A stretch of 49,222 nucleotides of DNA. Source: JAHBNG01 sp039028975. GTDB taxonomy: Bacteria; Chloroflexota; Anaerolineae; Caldilineales; Caldilineaceae. The DNA is taken from contig JBCCHB010000130.1 of the NCBI GenBank assembly GCA_039028975.1, positions 1 through 49,222 of the forward strand, written 5' to 3'. Every line of letters starts with the position of its first letter. Position 1 is the first letter of the stretch. The notes beneath the pieces are model-generated. The model did no database searches and was not told the DNA's origin. It saw only the letters and a list, made by a program, of their open reading frames with translations. A program made the position numbers and the translations under genes. Positions 18,104 to 25,716 of the stretch are shown here, one piece after another.

Positions 18104-18598
18104 ATGAGTAAACACACAATAACCCTCACCCTCAACGGTGAGGAAGTAACCAAAGAGGTGGAAGCGCGTACGCTGCTGGTCCACTTTATCCGCGAGGATA
18201 TGGATTTAACCGGCACCCACATCGGGTGCGACACAACAAGTTGTGGAGCCTGTACGATTCTACTCAACGGTCGGGCGATCAAGAGCTGCACAGCCTTTGC
18301 CGTGCAGGCCAACGGGGCCACCGTAGAAACTATCGAAGGCGTGGCAAATGGGGCTGAGCTACATCCGTTACAGGAAGGTTTTTGGGAGAAGCACGGCCTC
18401 CAGTGTGGTTACTGTACGCCGGGTATGATATTGAGTGCCAAGCACCTACTGGAGAAGAACCCCAACCCCACAGAAAACGAAATCCGCTGGGGCATTTCGG
18501 GGAATCTATGTCGCTGCACGGGCTATAATAAGATTGTGGAGGCAGTCCAGTATGCGGCTGAAAAGATGGGTGAAGCAAAAGAGGAGGTGGCTGCATGA
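18104..18598 (+). CDS. coxS: Aerobic CO dehydrogenase, 2Fe-2S small subunit
   Basis: This 164-aa subunit relays electrons through two [2Fe-2S] clusters. The plant-ferredoxin-type cluster cysteines are in GCDTTSCGACTILLNG followed by the Cys of KSC (C-x4-C-x2-C-x11-C). The second, all-helical cluster uses CGYC (in LQCGYCTPGM) and CRC (in NLCRCTGYNK). All eight ligands are present. The start is two bases after the coxM stop, and the stop overlaps the coxL start by 4 bp (ATGAGC), so M, S and L are translationally coupled as usual. Confidence 0.97.
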   Translation: MSKHTITLTLNGEEVTKEVEARTLLVHFIREDMDLTGTHIGCDTTSCGACTILLNGRAIKSCTAFAVQANGATVETIEGVANGAELHPLQEGFWEKHGLQCGYCTPGMILSAKHLLEKNPNPTENEIRWGISGNLCRCTGYNKIVEAVQYAAEKMGEAKEEVAA

Positions 18599-21051
18599 GC
18601 TACCATGATGCAACCAAAGAACGCCACCTGGAAGATATTATTGAGCATCATTCCGAAAAACCGGACAATGCCTCAGCCGTTGTAGAGACGTCCAATGAGA
18701 TTCGGGTTACCACACCGCCAGAAATTTGCGGCATGGGACATCGCATGAAGCGCAAGGAAGATCCGCGCTTCATTAAGGGGCAAGGTCGCTATGTGGACGA
18801 TGTCAAGCTACCGGGAATGCTCTATATGGATATTGTACGCAGCCCCTATGCCCACGCCCGCATCAAGAACATCGATGCCAGCGCAGCCCTAGAGATGGAG
18901 GGCGTTTTAGCCGTTATTACTGGCAAGGATCTGGAAGCCCACGGACTGCACTGGATGCCCACCCTGATGTCTGACACTCAAATGGTGCTGCCCACCGAGA
19001 AGGTTGTCTACTACGCTCAGGAAGTCTGTGCCATAATTGCCACCAGCCGCTACGTTGCTGCTGACGCAATTGAAGCAGTGCTGGTTGATTATGAGCCGTT
19101 GCCACCAGTGGTCAATCCCTTTGAAGCTCTGGAAGACAAGACCATTGTCCGCGAAGACAAAGAGCTTCAGACCAATCGCATCTGGCACTGGGAAGCTGGC
19201 GACCAGGAGGCGACTGACAAGGTCTTTAATGATGCGGCACACGTGGTTAAGCAATATATGCACATTCCCCGTATCCACGTCTCTAGCATTGAGACCTGTG
19301 GCATGGTGGCCAACTATGACCCCACCATGGAGAAGATGCAGATCTACATGACCTCTCAGGCTCCTCATGCCCATCGTACTGTCTTTGCCTTGGTGAGCGG
19401 ATTGCCAGAGCATAAGATTCAGATCATCTCGCCAGATATCGGTGGAGGCTTTGGGGGGAAGGTACCTGTTTATCCAGGGTACGTAATCTGTGCCGTAGCC
19501 AGCTTGTTGATTGGCAAGCCTGTCAAGTGGATTGAGGATCGCAGCGAAAATCTAACCGCAGATTCATTTGCCCGGGATTATCATATTGAGGCGGAGCTAG
19601 CAGCCAACGCCGATGGCAAGATTACCGGTCTGCGGGTCAATACACTGGCGGACAACGGCTGTGCTGATGCCGCGGCCAATCCATCCAAATTCCCCGCGGG
19701 GTTGTACAGCATCTGCACCGGTTCTTATGACATGCAAGCCGCCCACGTCAATGTAGATGCCGTCTACACAACCAAACCACCAGGTGGGGTCGCCTATCGC
19801 TGCTCTTTCCGTGTGACAGAAGCTGTTCATATGATTGAACGTATGACCGACATCATGGCCCATGACTTAGGTGAAGATCCGGCTGATTTCCGCATGAAGA
19901 ACTTTATCAAACCAGAGAATTTTCCCTACAAATCGCCCACCGGCTGGGAGTATGATTCAGGTAACTATCACGCTGCTCTCCAGAAGGCCATGGATGCCAT
20001 CGGTTACGAAGAGCTGCGCAAGGAGCAGGCGGAGAAGCGGGAGCGCGGTGAGTTTATGGGCATTGGCATTTCCAGCTTTACAGAGGTCGTGGGGGCAGGG
20101 CCCTCCAAGGATTACGACATTCTAGGCATCAAGATGTTTGATTCGGCCGAGATTCGCATCCACCCCACTGGCAAGGCCATCGCCCGCTTTGGCACCAAAT
20201 CCCAGGGGCAGGGGCATGAGACAACCTATGCTCAGATTATTGCCGAAGAATTGGGTCTCCCTGCTTCGGATATTGAAGTGGAAGAAGGAGATACGGATAC
20301 GGCACCTTACGGATTGGGGACCTATGCCAGTCGCTCCACACCCACAGCTGGTGCAGCTGCTGCCATGGCTGCTCGCAAAATTCGAGCCAAGGCCAAGAAG
20401 ATTGCCGCCCATCTGTTGGAGGTGAAGGAAGAAGATCTCGAGTGGAACGTTAATCAGTGGCAGGTCAAAGGATCGCCCGAACAGGCCAAGACTATCCAGG
20501 ACATTGCCTTTGCAGCTTATACTAACCACCCTCAGGGAATGGAAGCAGGGCTGGAGGCAACCGACTACTACGATCCGCCCAACCTGACCTTCCCTTTTGG
20601 TTCGTACATTGCAGTAGTCGATATCGATTCTGGCACAGGGGAAGTCCACGTGCGGCGATTTATTGCCATCGATGATTGTGGCAATATCATCAACCCGCTG
20701 GTGGTAGAGGGACAAGTCCACGGTGGGCTGACTATGGGACTGGCGCCAGCACTTTTCGAAGAGATCGTCTATGATGAGCATGGTCAATGCCTGACGGGTA
20801 CCTTTGCGGACTATCTAGTTCCCACGGCTGTTGAATCGCCCAAATGGGAGACGGGCCATACTGTCACGCCGTCGCCTCACCATCCATTGGGTGCCAAGGG
20901 AGTGGGTGAGTCCCCAACGGTCGGTGCGCCGCCCGCTATTGCCAATGCCGTTGTGGATGCGCTATGGCATCTGGGCGTACGTCATCTCGACATTCCGATT
21001 ACGCCCCATAAGGTCTGGCAGGCACTGCGGGAAGCAGGTGTTCAGAATTGA
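18595..21051 (+). CDS. coxL: Aerobic CO dehydrogenase, molybdenum large subunit (form I)
   Basis: CoxL holds the Mo-Cu active site that oxidises CO to CO2. The 818-aa protein shows GGGFGGK (molybdopterin contact), SQGQGHETTYAQI and the GVGESPTVGAPP loop that carries the catalytic Glu. The decisive feature is AYRCSFR with Cys403, the form I signature whose Cys ligates copper; related form II enzymes have AYRGAGR instead. The first 50 residues before RMKRKEDPRFIKGQGRYVDD are an extra N-terminal extension, which is a little longer than usual. The protein lacks an export signal, and the enzyme normally sits on the cytoplasmic face of the membrane. The organism is therefore predicted to oxidise CO in air. 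No coxF, coxG or coxB/C/H/K genes are recognisable in the window. Confidence 0.96.
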   Translation: MSYHDATKERHLEDIIEHHSEKPDNASAVVETSNEIRVTTPPEICGMGHRMKRKEDPRFIKGQGRYVDDVKLPGMLYMDIVRSPYAHARIKNIDASAALEMEGVLAVITGKDLEAHGLHWMPTLMSDTQMVLPTEKVVYYAQEVCAIIATSRYVAADAIEAVLVDYEPLPPVVNPFEALEDKTIVREDKELQTNRIWHWEAGDQEATDKVFNDAAHVVKQYMHIPRIHVSSIETCGMVANYDPTMEKMQIYMTSQAPHAHRTVFALVSGLPEHKIQIISPDIGGGFGGKVPVYPGYVICAVASLLIGKPVKWIEDRSENLTADSFARDYHIEAELAANADGKITGLRVNTLADNGCADAAANPSKFPAGLYSICTGSYDMQAAHVNVDAVYTTKPPGGVAYRCSFRVTEAVHMIERMTDIMAHDLGEDPADFRMKNFIKPENFPYKSPTGWEYDSGNYHAALQKAMDAIGYEELRKEQAEKRERGEFMGIGISSFTEVVGAGPSKDYDILGIKMFDSAEIRIHPTGKAIARFGTKSQGQGHETTYAQIIAEELGLPASDIEVEEGDTDTAPYGLGTYASRSTPTAGAAAAMAARKIRAKAKKIAAHLLEVKEEDLEWNVNQWQVKGSPEQAKTIQDIAFAAYTNHPQGMEAGLEATDYYDPPNLTFPFGSYIAVVDIDSGTGEVHVRRFIAIDDCGNIINPLVVEGQVHGGLTMGLAPALFEEIVYDEHGQCLTGTFADYLVPTAVESPKWETGHTVTPSPHHPLGAKGVGESPTVGAPPAIANAVVDALWHLGVRHLDIPITPHKVWQALREAGVQN

Positions 21052-21098
21052 CGATTGTTGATAGTCTTCAGGTCAAAATTCTTGTTGGAGCGAATGCA

Positions 21099-21317
21099 AT
21101 GATAAAACCAGCAACGGGCAAATGGCCGCGTATTCGTATCGATCTATATTGCCGAACTTGTGACGCCAGAGAGGGCTTCTCACTCTACTACGGTCACTCC
21201 GAAATATGGACCAACCAAGGTGGGCATCGCTTCGATTGGTGGGCAGGGCATGAGGAGCATGATCTAGACGTAGAGATGGTCTTTTATGACGGTCATCGCA
21301 TGAGTGCAACTGGGTAA
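21099..21317 (+). CDS. Small CxxC protein downstream of coxL, function unknown
   Basis: The 72-aa product (MIKPATGKWPRIRIDLY...) has one CRTC motif near residue 19, many aromatic residues and a His/Glu/Asp-rich second half (WWAGHEEHDLD). I chose the ATG at 21099, with GGAG eight bases upstream. A TTG start overlapping the coxL stop (21048) is also open. It sits 47 bp after coxL in the same direction, so it may be the last gene of the cox transcript. I do not recognise the family. The single CxxC suggests metal binding or redox, but there are not enough cysteines for a full zinc ribbon. Confidence 0.45.
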   Translation: MIKPATGKWPRIRIDLYCRTCDAREGFSLYYGHSEIWTNQGGHRFDWWAGHEEHDLDVEMVFYDGHRMSATG

Positions 21318-21357
21318 ACGTTTTATAGTCAGCTCTGTATCAAAACAGCTGTACGTA

Positions 21358-21510
21358 GCCAGAAAGGCCTTGTCCCGATTTTTTGACCAATCCACTCTGG
21401 AAAACCCAAAAAGGGAGGAGATCCCCTTCTTCGCGAGGACAGGTTCCATCTTCATGGATACAAGCTTTTCTGGCCATCCATCCTCAGTAGATTGCACTGA
21501 GTATAGATAC
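21358..21510. repeat. Inverted-repeat element, GCCAGAAARG arms (copy 1)
   Basis: The left arm GCCAGAAAGGCCTTGTCCC begins at 21358. The right arm ACAAGCTTTTCTGGC (21460-21474) is its near complement. A tail ending CTGAGTATAG (21497-21506) matches, in reverse, the CTATACTCnGCTCC end of the other repeat family. The same arms, spacing and flanking end occur at 31.56-31.67 kb. It contains no coding potential and lies between convergent genes. Confidence 0.6.
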
Positions 21511-21518
21511 AGGTTCCA

Positions 21519-21926
21519 TCATGCCGTGTGCAATTGTCGTCCGTAGATCAAGCCAATGGCGACGCCCATAAGCGCTGTCACTACCGCTGCAACCACAATA
21601 TCCAACAGAAAGTACGGTGTAATCGGTACATCCCAGGCAGCTCTTACAATCAAACCTGTGGGGACAAACATAACCAACCCCATTAGCGCACCAAAGCGGA
21701 CACCCTCGAGGACGGGTGAACGCCCCTGATAGCCAAATGGATACATATAGGCCAACAATGCTGCAAAGACAAAGTGATTAAGCAACATCAATGACATGAT
21801 TGGCTCCTCTTTGGTCATTTCCCAAGTATGACCCGCTGCAGTGACAGCATAGTAGACAGTGTTGAGTACAATGCTAATCACTGCAGCGACTACAACGGCC
21901 AGGGCAAATTTAGTCCAATTCATCAT
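21519..21926 (-). CDS. Four-helix integral membrane protein, uncharacterised
   Basis: The 135-aa product has four hydrophobic helices (about residues 5-30, 42-65, 76-98 and 104-128) and little soluble sequence. It begins MMNWTKFALAVVVAAVIS, like small DUF1761/COG-type membrane proteins, but I cannot name the family. It lies 17 bp downstream of the ArsR-type regulator gene on the same strand and, with the SRPBCC gene, probably forms a three-gene operon. A TCCTCC complement just before the ATG supplies a good ribosome site (GGAGGAA). Function is unknown. Confidence 0.7.
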   Translation of the reverse strand: MMNWTKFALAVVVAAVISIVLNTVYYAVTAAGHTWEMTKEEPIMSLMLLNHFVFAALLAYMYPFGYQGRSPVLEGVRFGALMGLVMFVPTGLIVRAAWDVPITPYFLLDIVVAAVVTALMGVAIGLIYGRQLHTA

Positions 21927-21943
21927 TTCCTCCAGTTGTCTCT

Positions 21944-22279
21944 TTACTCTTTTTCCTCTGAAGACTTCGTCAAGTATTCGCTTAGCGCATCCAACTTATC
22001 ATCCCAGAACTGCTCATAAAACGAAACCCACTGCTGCACTTCTTTGAGTGCTGTGGCATTGAGCTGACAGACCTGTTCTCTTCCTACTTTACTTATTAAG
22101 ACCACTCCCGACGTTTCCAAAACCTGGATATGACGAGTCACAGCTTGGCGGCTAATGGCATAGCTGCTGGATATGGTGCGAATCGATTGATCACCACGAA
22201 GGGCTAGATCCCGGATGATCTCACGTCGAATAGGTGCAGCAATAGCTTGAAAGATATCAGATTGTTTTTGGCTCTTCAT
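21944..22279 (-). CDS. ArsR-family transcriptional regulator
   Basis: The 111-aa product is a winged-helix ArsR-type regulator: KQSDIFQAIAAPIRREIIRDLA, then the recognition helix SYAISRQAVTRHIQVLETSGVV, then the wing SKVGREQVCQLNA. It lacks the paired Cys metal site of classic ArsR. The C-terminal helix LKEVQQWVSFYEQFWDDKLDALSEYL is the extension typical of ArsR proteins co-encoded with SRPBCC partners. Its start overlaps the SRPBCC stop by 4 bp. It most likely autoregulates this small operon; the ligand may be bound by the SRPBCC partner (inference). Confidence 0.92.
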   Translation of the reverse strand: MKSQKQSDIFQAIAAPIRREIIRDLALRGDQSIRTISSSYAISRQAVTRHIQVLETSGVVLISKVGREQVCQLNATALKEVQQWVSFYEQFWDDKLDALSEYLTKSSEEKE

Positions 22280-22692
22280 ACATTACCTGCAAGGTGAATA
22301 GAAAGCTGGTTAAGGTACTTATTCCAACCCAATTGATGAAAGAAGCCAATCAGAATATCGCCAACCCCTTCAAAACCGGTATGCTCCAACTTAACCAAAG
22401 TGCCGTTTCTTTGCTGGGCTAGCTCCCATTTGACCTGGGTAATGCTGTTCATCTGGTTGCCTGTCCACGTATATTCCAGCAACGTTAAGTGAGTAACTGC
22501 CACCACCTTACCAGTTAATACACCATCCCATTTGCCGCGCGGCTGATCTTGAAAGCGAAACCGATATCCGATCTCAGGTCGAAAATCACCGGGCATAAAC
22601 CATTGGGCTAATGCCTGTGGCTCTGTCAACGCAGCCCATACAGCGCTGGGCGAGGCCGCATAGAATTTTTGTTTGCGAATCGATTTTTTCAT
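22276..22692 (-). CDS. SRPBCC (AHSA1-like) domain protein
   Basis: The 138-aa product is a START/Bet v1-fold protein of the AHSA1 branch. It begins with the typical strand IRKQKFYAASPSAVWAALTEPQALAQWF, followed by the GYRFRFQDQP and TWTGNQMNSITQVKWEL strands and a final amphipathic helix (GFFHQLGWNKYLNQLSIHL). Such proteins bind hydrophobic ligands and often accompany ArsR regulators, exactly as here with a 4-bp overlap. I considered CoxG, also an SRPBCC protein, but this gene is on the opposite strand and belongs with the ArsR gene. Confidence 0.88.
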   Translation of the reverse strand: MKKSIRKQKFYAASPSAVWAALTEPQALAQWFMPGDFRPEIGYRFRFQDQPRGKWDGVLTGKVVAVTHLTLLEYTWTGNQMNSITQVKWELAQQRNGTLVKLEHTGFEGVGDILIGFFHQLGWNKYLNQLSIHLAGNV

Positions 22693-22944
22693 ATTTGGTA
22701 TAGTTATAATCAGTACACAATTGCCAGAAGCGCAATATTAATGTTGCGCTTTTGATCTTACAAAAAAAGAAGAATCATGTCAAATGGTGAAGTGAATCCG
22801 TTCGTCGTGCTGAGGTTGAGAATAGATAATAACTCTATCCATTTTCAGTTTCATCTGTTGGAACTGATGCGTTATACAACAGAGGGGGGATCTCACTTAT
22901 AAAAGGGAAGACATAGCGTACCTGCAAAGTTATGTTAGAATAAA

Positions 22945-23034
22945 ATACTATGCTGCGGTCGTTTTGAAAACAGGAGTTTTCCGATGCCCTACCAGAGTGA
23001 CCAAACTCGTGTTTTCAAACGGAGCTGAGTATAG
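22945..23034. repeat. MITE-like inverted repeat, family 1, copy A
   Basis: This 90-bp element runs from ATACTATGCTGCGGTCG (left) to TTCAAACGGAGCTGAGTAT (right). Read in reverse it aligns along its whole length with the copy at 24.40 kb: the ends CTATACTCnGCTCCGTTT and CGACCGCAG, and the inner GTTTGGTC and GGAAAACT, are shared. TTTTGAAAAC and GTTTTCAAA form the inner inverted arms. It is non-coding, in the 460-bp gap 22693-23175 upstream of the Tm-1-like gene, where nothing else was recognised. Confidence 0.65.
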
Positions 23035-23175
23035 ATAAGCCGAAACCTAACAATCAGCCAAACCTAATTCAGCAGGCATGCTCCCAAGCCAGACCAGCTA
23101 AGATACAAGGCATATGTGCTGAATGATGGACTCTACAAATAATCGCTCGAAATGATTCCAACCAAAGGAGATCCC

Positions 23176-24381
23176 ATGCAAAAAAATATACTCATCATTG
23201 GTACGTTAGATACAAAAGGGGCAGAGTATGCCTTTGTACGCGACCTCATCCATGATCGGGGCCATGGTACACTCGTCATGGATACGGGCGTGTCCGGCGA
23301 ACCACTTTTTACTCCTGACATCAGTGCTACTGAGGTTGCCGCAGCAGGTGGTAGTTCTCTATCTGCACTGCGCGAAGCTGGCGATCGGGGTGCGGCCCTG
23401 ACGGTGATGGGCGCGGGGGCAGAGGCGTTGGCCCTCAAAGTCCATGGTGAAGGAAGAGTTGACGGCGTGCTGGCATTGGGTGGCTCTGGCGGCACATCGG
23501 TCGCAACGACGGCCATGCGTGCCTTACCTGTTGGGTTGCCCAAAGTGATGGTCTCGACCATGGCATCCGGTGACGTATCTCCCTATGTGGGCGTCAAAGA
23601 TATCAACATGATATACTCAGTAGTCGACGTGGCAGGTCTGAATCGGCTTTCGCGGCAGGTCTTTGGTAATGCAGTGGGTGCCATCTGTGGCATGGTAGAG
23701 CAGACGATTCCGAAAGCAGATGACAAACCCCTGATTGCCGCATCCATGTTTGGGGTCACCACACCGTGCGTTACGGCTGTGCGCGAAAAGCTGGAAGCAG
23801 CAGGGTATGAGGTTCTGGTCTTCCACGCAACAGGCAGCGGCGGCAGCGCTATGGAAGCACTGATCCAGGATGGCTTCATCACGGGCGTAGCCGATGTAAC
23901 GACGACGGAGTGGTGTGATGAGCTAGTGGGAGGCGTTTTGTCGGCAGGACCTACCCGGCTGGATGCGGCATCTAAAAATGGTGTTCCTCAGGTTGTTTCA
24001 TTGGGCGCGCTGGATATGGTCAACTTTGGGGGGATGGAGACAGTTCCTGAGCAGTTCAAGGAACGCAACCTTTACGTTCACAACCCCCAAATCACACTGA
24101 TGCGAACCACACTGGAAGAGTGCGAGCAATTGGGCAAGATCATCGCTGAGAAGCTCAACCAAAGTACGGGACCGACAGCGCTCCTAATACCGCTCAAAGG
24201 CGTAAGCATGATTGATGCAGAAGGCCAGCCTTTCCACGATCCAGCGGCAGATTCAGCACTCTTCCAAGCCCTGCGCGACCATTTGAATACCGGCAAAGTT
24301 GAGCTGATCGAAATGGATCTGAATATAAACGATCCTGAATTTTCAGACGCGATAGCCGACAAATTGCTAGAGCTATTATAG
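23176..24381 (+). CDS. Tm-1-like ATP-binding domain protein (UPF0261)
   Basis: The 401-aa cytosolic protein matches the Tm-1-like family, whose plant member, tomato Tm-1, fuses this ATP-binding domain to a TIM barrel. Diagnostic stretches are ILIIGTLDTKGAEYAFVRD at the N-terminus, DTGVSGEP, the glycine-rich ALGGSGGTSVATTAMRALP, and DVTTTEWCDELVGGVLSAGP. The start at 23176 is fixed by AAAGGAG six bases upstream; eight further codons are open upstream but lack a site. The matching TIM-barrel gene lies 324 bp downstream in the same direction, with two repeat elements between. The reaction is unknown in bacteria. Confidence 0.92.
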   Translation: MQKNILIIGTLDTKGAEYAFVRDLIHDRGHGTLVMDTGVSGEPLFTPDISATEVAAAGGSSLSALREAGDRGAALTVMGAGAEALALKVHGEGRVDGVLALGGSGGTSVATTAMRALPVGLPKVMVSTMASGDVSPYVGVKDINMIYSVVDVAGLNRLSRQVFGNAVGAICGMVEQTIPKADDKPLIAASMFGVTTPCVTAVREKLEAAGYEVLVFHATGSGGSAMEALIQDGFITGVADVTTTEWCDELVGGVLSAGPTRLDAASKNGVPQVVSLGALDMVNFGGMETVPEQFKERNLYVHNPQITLMRTTLEECEQLGKIIAEKLNQSTGPTALLIPLKGVSMIDAEGQPFHDPAADSALFQALRDHLNTGKVELIEMDLNINDPEFSDAIADKLLELL

Positions 24382-24396
24382 ATAGCCGGAAACGTT

Positions 24397-24476
24397 CTAT
24401 ACTCGGCTCCGTTTCAAAACCGTAGTTTGGTCTTCCTGGTAAAGGAAAACTATGGTTTTGAAAGCGACCGCAGTAT
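24397..24476. repeat. MITE-like inverted repeat, family 1, copy B
   Basis: This 80-bp copy starts CTATACTCGGCTCCGTTTC and ends GCGACCGCAGTAT. Internal arms GTTTCAAAACC and GGTTTTGAAAGC pair with each other. It aligns with copy A in the opposite orientation. It lies 16 bp after the Tm-1-like stop codon. Confidence 0.65.
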
Positions 24477-24588
24477 GGTCTCCCTTTTCGGATTATCCGG
24501 AGCAGATTGGACAAGAGCCGGGAAAAGACCTTTCTAACGAAGTGTATCGTAATCTGTCGGCTCTAGTCAGAGTGATACAACTATCCAC

Positions 24589-24682
24589 TTAGGATCGAAA
24601 ATTTAATAAAACATAATGGAAGATCTCTCGAGTACTCGAGATGACAGGACCGAACTTTAGGGTTTTATTTGATCTTAATTAC
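24589..24682. repeat. MITE-like 94-bp element, family 2, solitary copy
   Basis: This 94-bp stretch aligns without gaps, with about 15 mismatches, to the segment 33560-33653 that is nested in a family 1 element. Imperfect terminal repeats are visible (GGATCGAAAATTTAATAAAAC against the reverse of the right end). The centre is a perfect 16-bp palindrome, TCTCGAGTACTCGAGA (24626-24641). It ends 23 bp before the next start codon. Confidence 0.65.
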
Positions 24683-24705
24683 TTATTCAAAGGAGAACTG
24701 CATAA

Positions 24706-25536
24706 ATGCCCTTTATCTCACGTAGCGACGCGTTGACTCGATTGAAAGGCCAAGTTAAGGCGGGAAATCCCATCATTGGAGCGGGAGCCGGCGCCGGTAT
24801 TTCGGCCAAATTTGCGGAACGCGGCGGTGTAGACTTAATGATCATCTATAACTCAGGCCGCTATCGCATGGCGGGTCGGGGTAGCCTATCTGGCGTATTG
24901 GCCTATGGTGACGCCAATGCAATTGTGGTAGAAATGGCCAGAGAAGTGCTGCCGGTTGTACAGGATACGATGGTCCTGGCCGGTGTGAACGGCACCGACC
25001 CCTTTCGCTTAATGCCTGTCTTCCTTAAGCAGTTGAAAGAGATGGGATTTGATGGTGTACAAAACTTCCCTACCGTTGGTCTCATCGATGGCGTCTTCCG
25101 CCAGAATTTAGAGGAGACGGGCATGAGCTACGATCTGGAAGTGGAGATGATAGCCACTGCCCACGACCTAGACATGCTCACCTGCCCTTATGTCTTCACG
25201 CCAGAAGAAGCAGTCAAAATGGCCCAAGCAGGTGCCGATGTGCTGGTCCCCCACATGGGCCTTACAACAAAAGGATCCATTGGTGCCGACACTGCCTTGA
25301 CACTGGAAGAGTCTGCCAAACGAGTGCAAGCCATGCATGACGCTGCGGTCAAGATCAACCCGGATATCTTGGTGCTCTGCCACGGCGGCCCCATTGCCGA
25401 ACCCGAGGATGCCCAATACATCTTTAATCATACAGATGGGATTGTTGGCTTCTTTGGGGCATCAAGCGTGGAGCGATTGCCGACCGAAGGGGCAATTGAA
25501 GGGCAAGCAAGGAAATTTAAAGCCCTTTCATTTTAG
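24706..25536 (+). CDS. TIM-barrel phosphoenolpyruvate hydrolase-like protein (C-terminal Tm-1 domain family)
   Basis: The 276-aa product is the bacterial counterpart of the TIM-barrel half of tomato Tm-1, annotated in databases as phosphoenolpyruvate hydrolase-like. Visible features are GAGAGAGISAKFAERGGVDLMIIYNSGRYRM at the N-terminus (quoted here only as a family landmark in two parts: GAGAGAGISAKF and LMIIYNSGRYRM), VQNFPTVGLIDG, HMGLTTKGSIGA and LCHGGPIAEPEDA. AAAGGAG 10 bases upstream supports the ATG. With the Tm-1-like gene upstream it forms a conserved two-gene unit (family knowledge), here spaced apart by repeat elements. Substrate is unproven. Confidence 0.88.
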   Translation: MPFISRSDALTRLKGQVKAGNPIIGAGAGAGISAKFAERGGVDLMIIYNSGRYRMAGRGSLSGVLAYGDANAIVVEMAREVLPVVQDTMVLAGVNGTDPFRLMPVFLKQLKEMGFDGVQNFPTVGLIDGVFRQNLEETGMSYDLEVEMIATAHDLDMLTCPYVFTPEEAVKMAQAGADVLVPHMGLTTKGSIGADTALTLEESAKRVQAMHDAAVKINPDILVLCHGGPIAEPEDAQYIFNHTDGIVGFFGASSVERLPTEGAIEGQARKFKALSF

Positions 25537-25544
25537 CGATTCTA

Positions 25545-25573
25545 TTGCAGTCCCCGATATTCTGTGCTATAAT
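25545..25573 (+). promoter_or_regulatory. Probable sigma-70-type promoter of dnaN
   Basis: TTGCAG (25545-25550), a 17-bp spacer, and a perfect TATAAT (25568-25573) form the best promoter match noticed in the window. It begins nine bases after the preceding stop codon and would give a leader of about 135 nt before dnaN. Confidence 0.6.
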
Positions 25574-25589
25574 TTTCCTTACAATTTCA

Positions 25590-25649
25590 AGTCGATCACG
25601 ATACTTGTTTCGCATCCCAGGATACTTATTCCGCTCATTGTGATCGACT
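25590..25649 (+). promoter_or_regulatory. Perfect 10-bp inverted repeat in the dnaN leader
   Basis: AGTCGATCAC (25590-25599) and GTGATCGACT (25640-25649) are exact complements separated by 40 bases. They lie just after the predicted transcription start. They could form an mRNA stem or be two half-sites for a DNA-binding protein. No T-run follows, so it is not a terminator. Confidence 0.45.
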
Positions 25650-25716
25650 GAGTCTAAATCATCCTAGTCCAATATTTCCAAACTATTGCTTTATCTTTTC
25701 CAGCCAGGAGGGTCAC

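Noticed and set aside
20122..20787. 221-codon minus-strand frame inside coxL
   Set aside because: Shadow of a conserved coding region; its translation has no family features.
22276..22692. Calling the SRPBCC protein CoxG
   Set aside because: It overlaps an ArsR regulator gene and is on the opposite strand from the cox genes; the AHSA1-type sequence fits that operon better.
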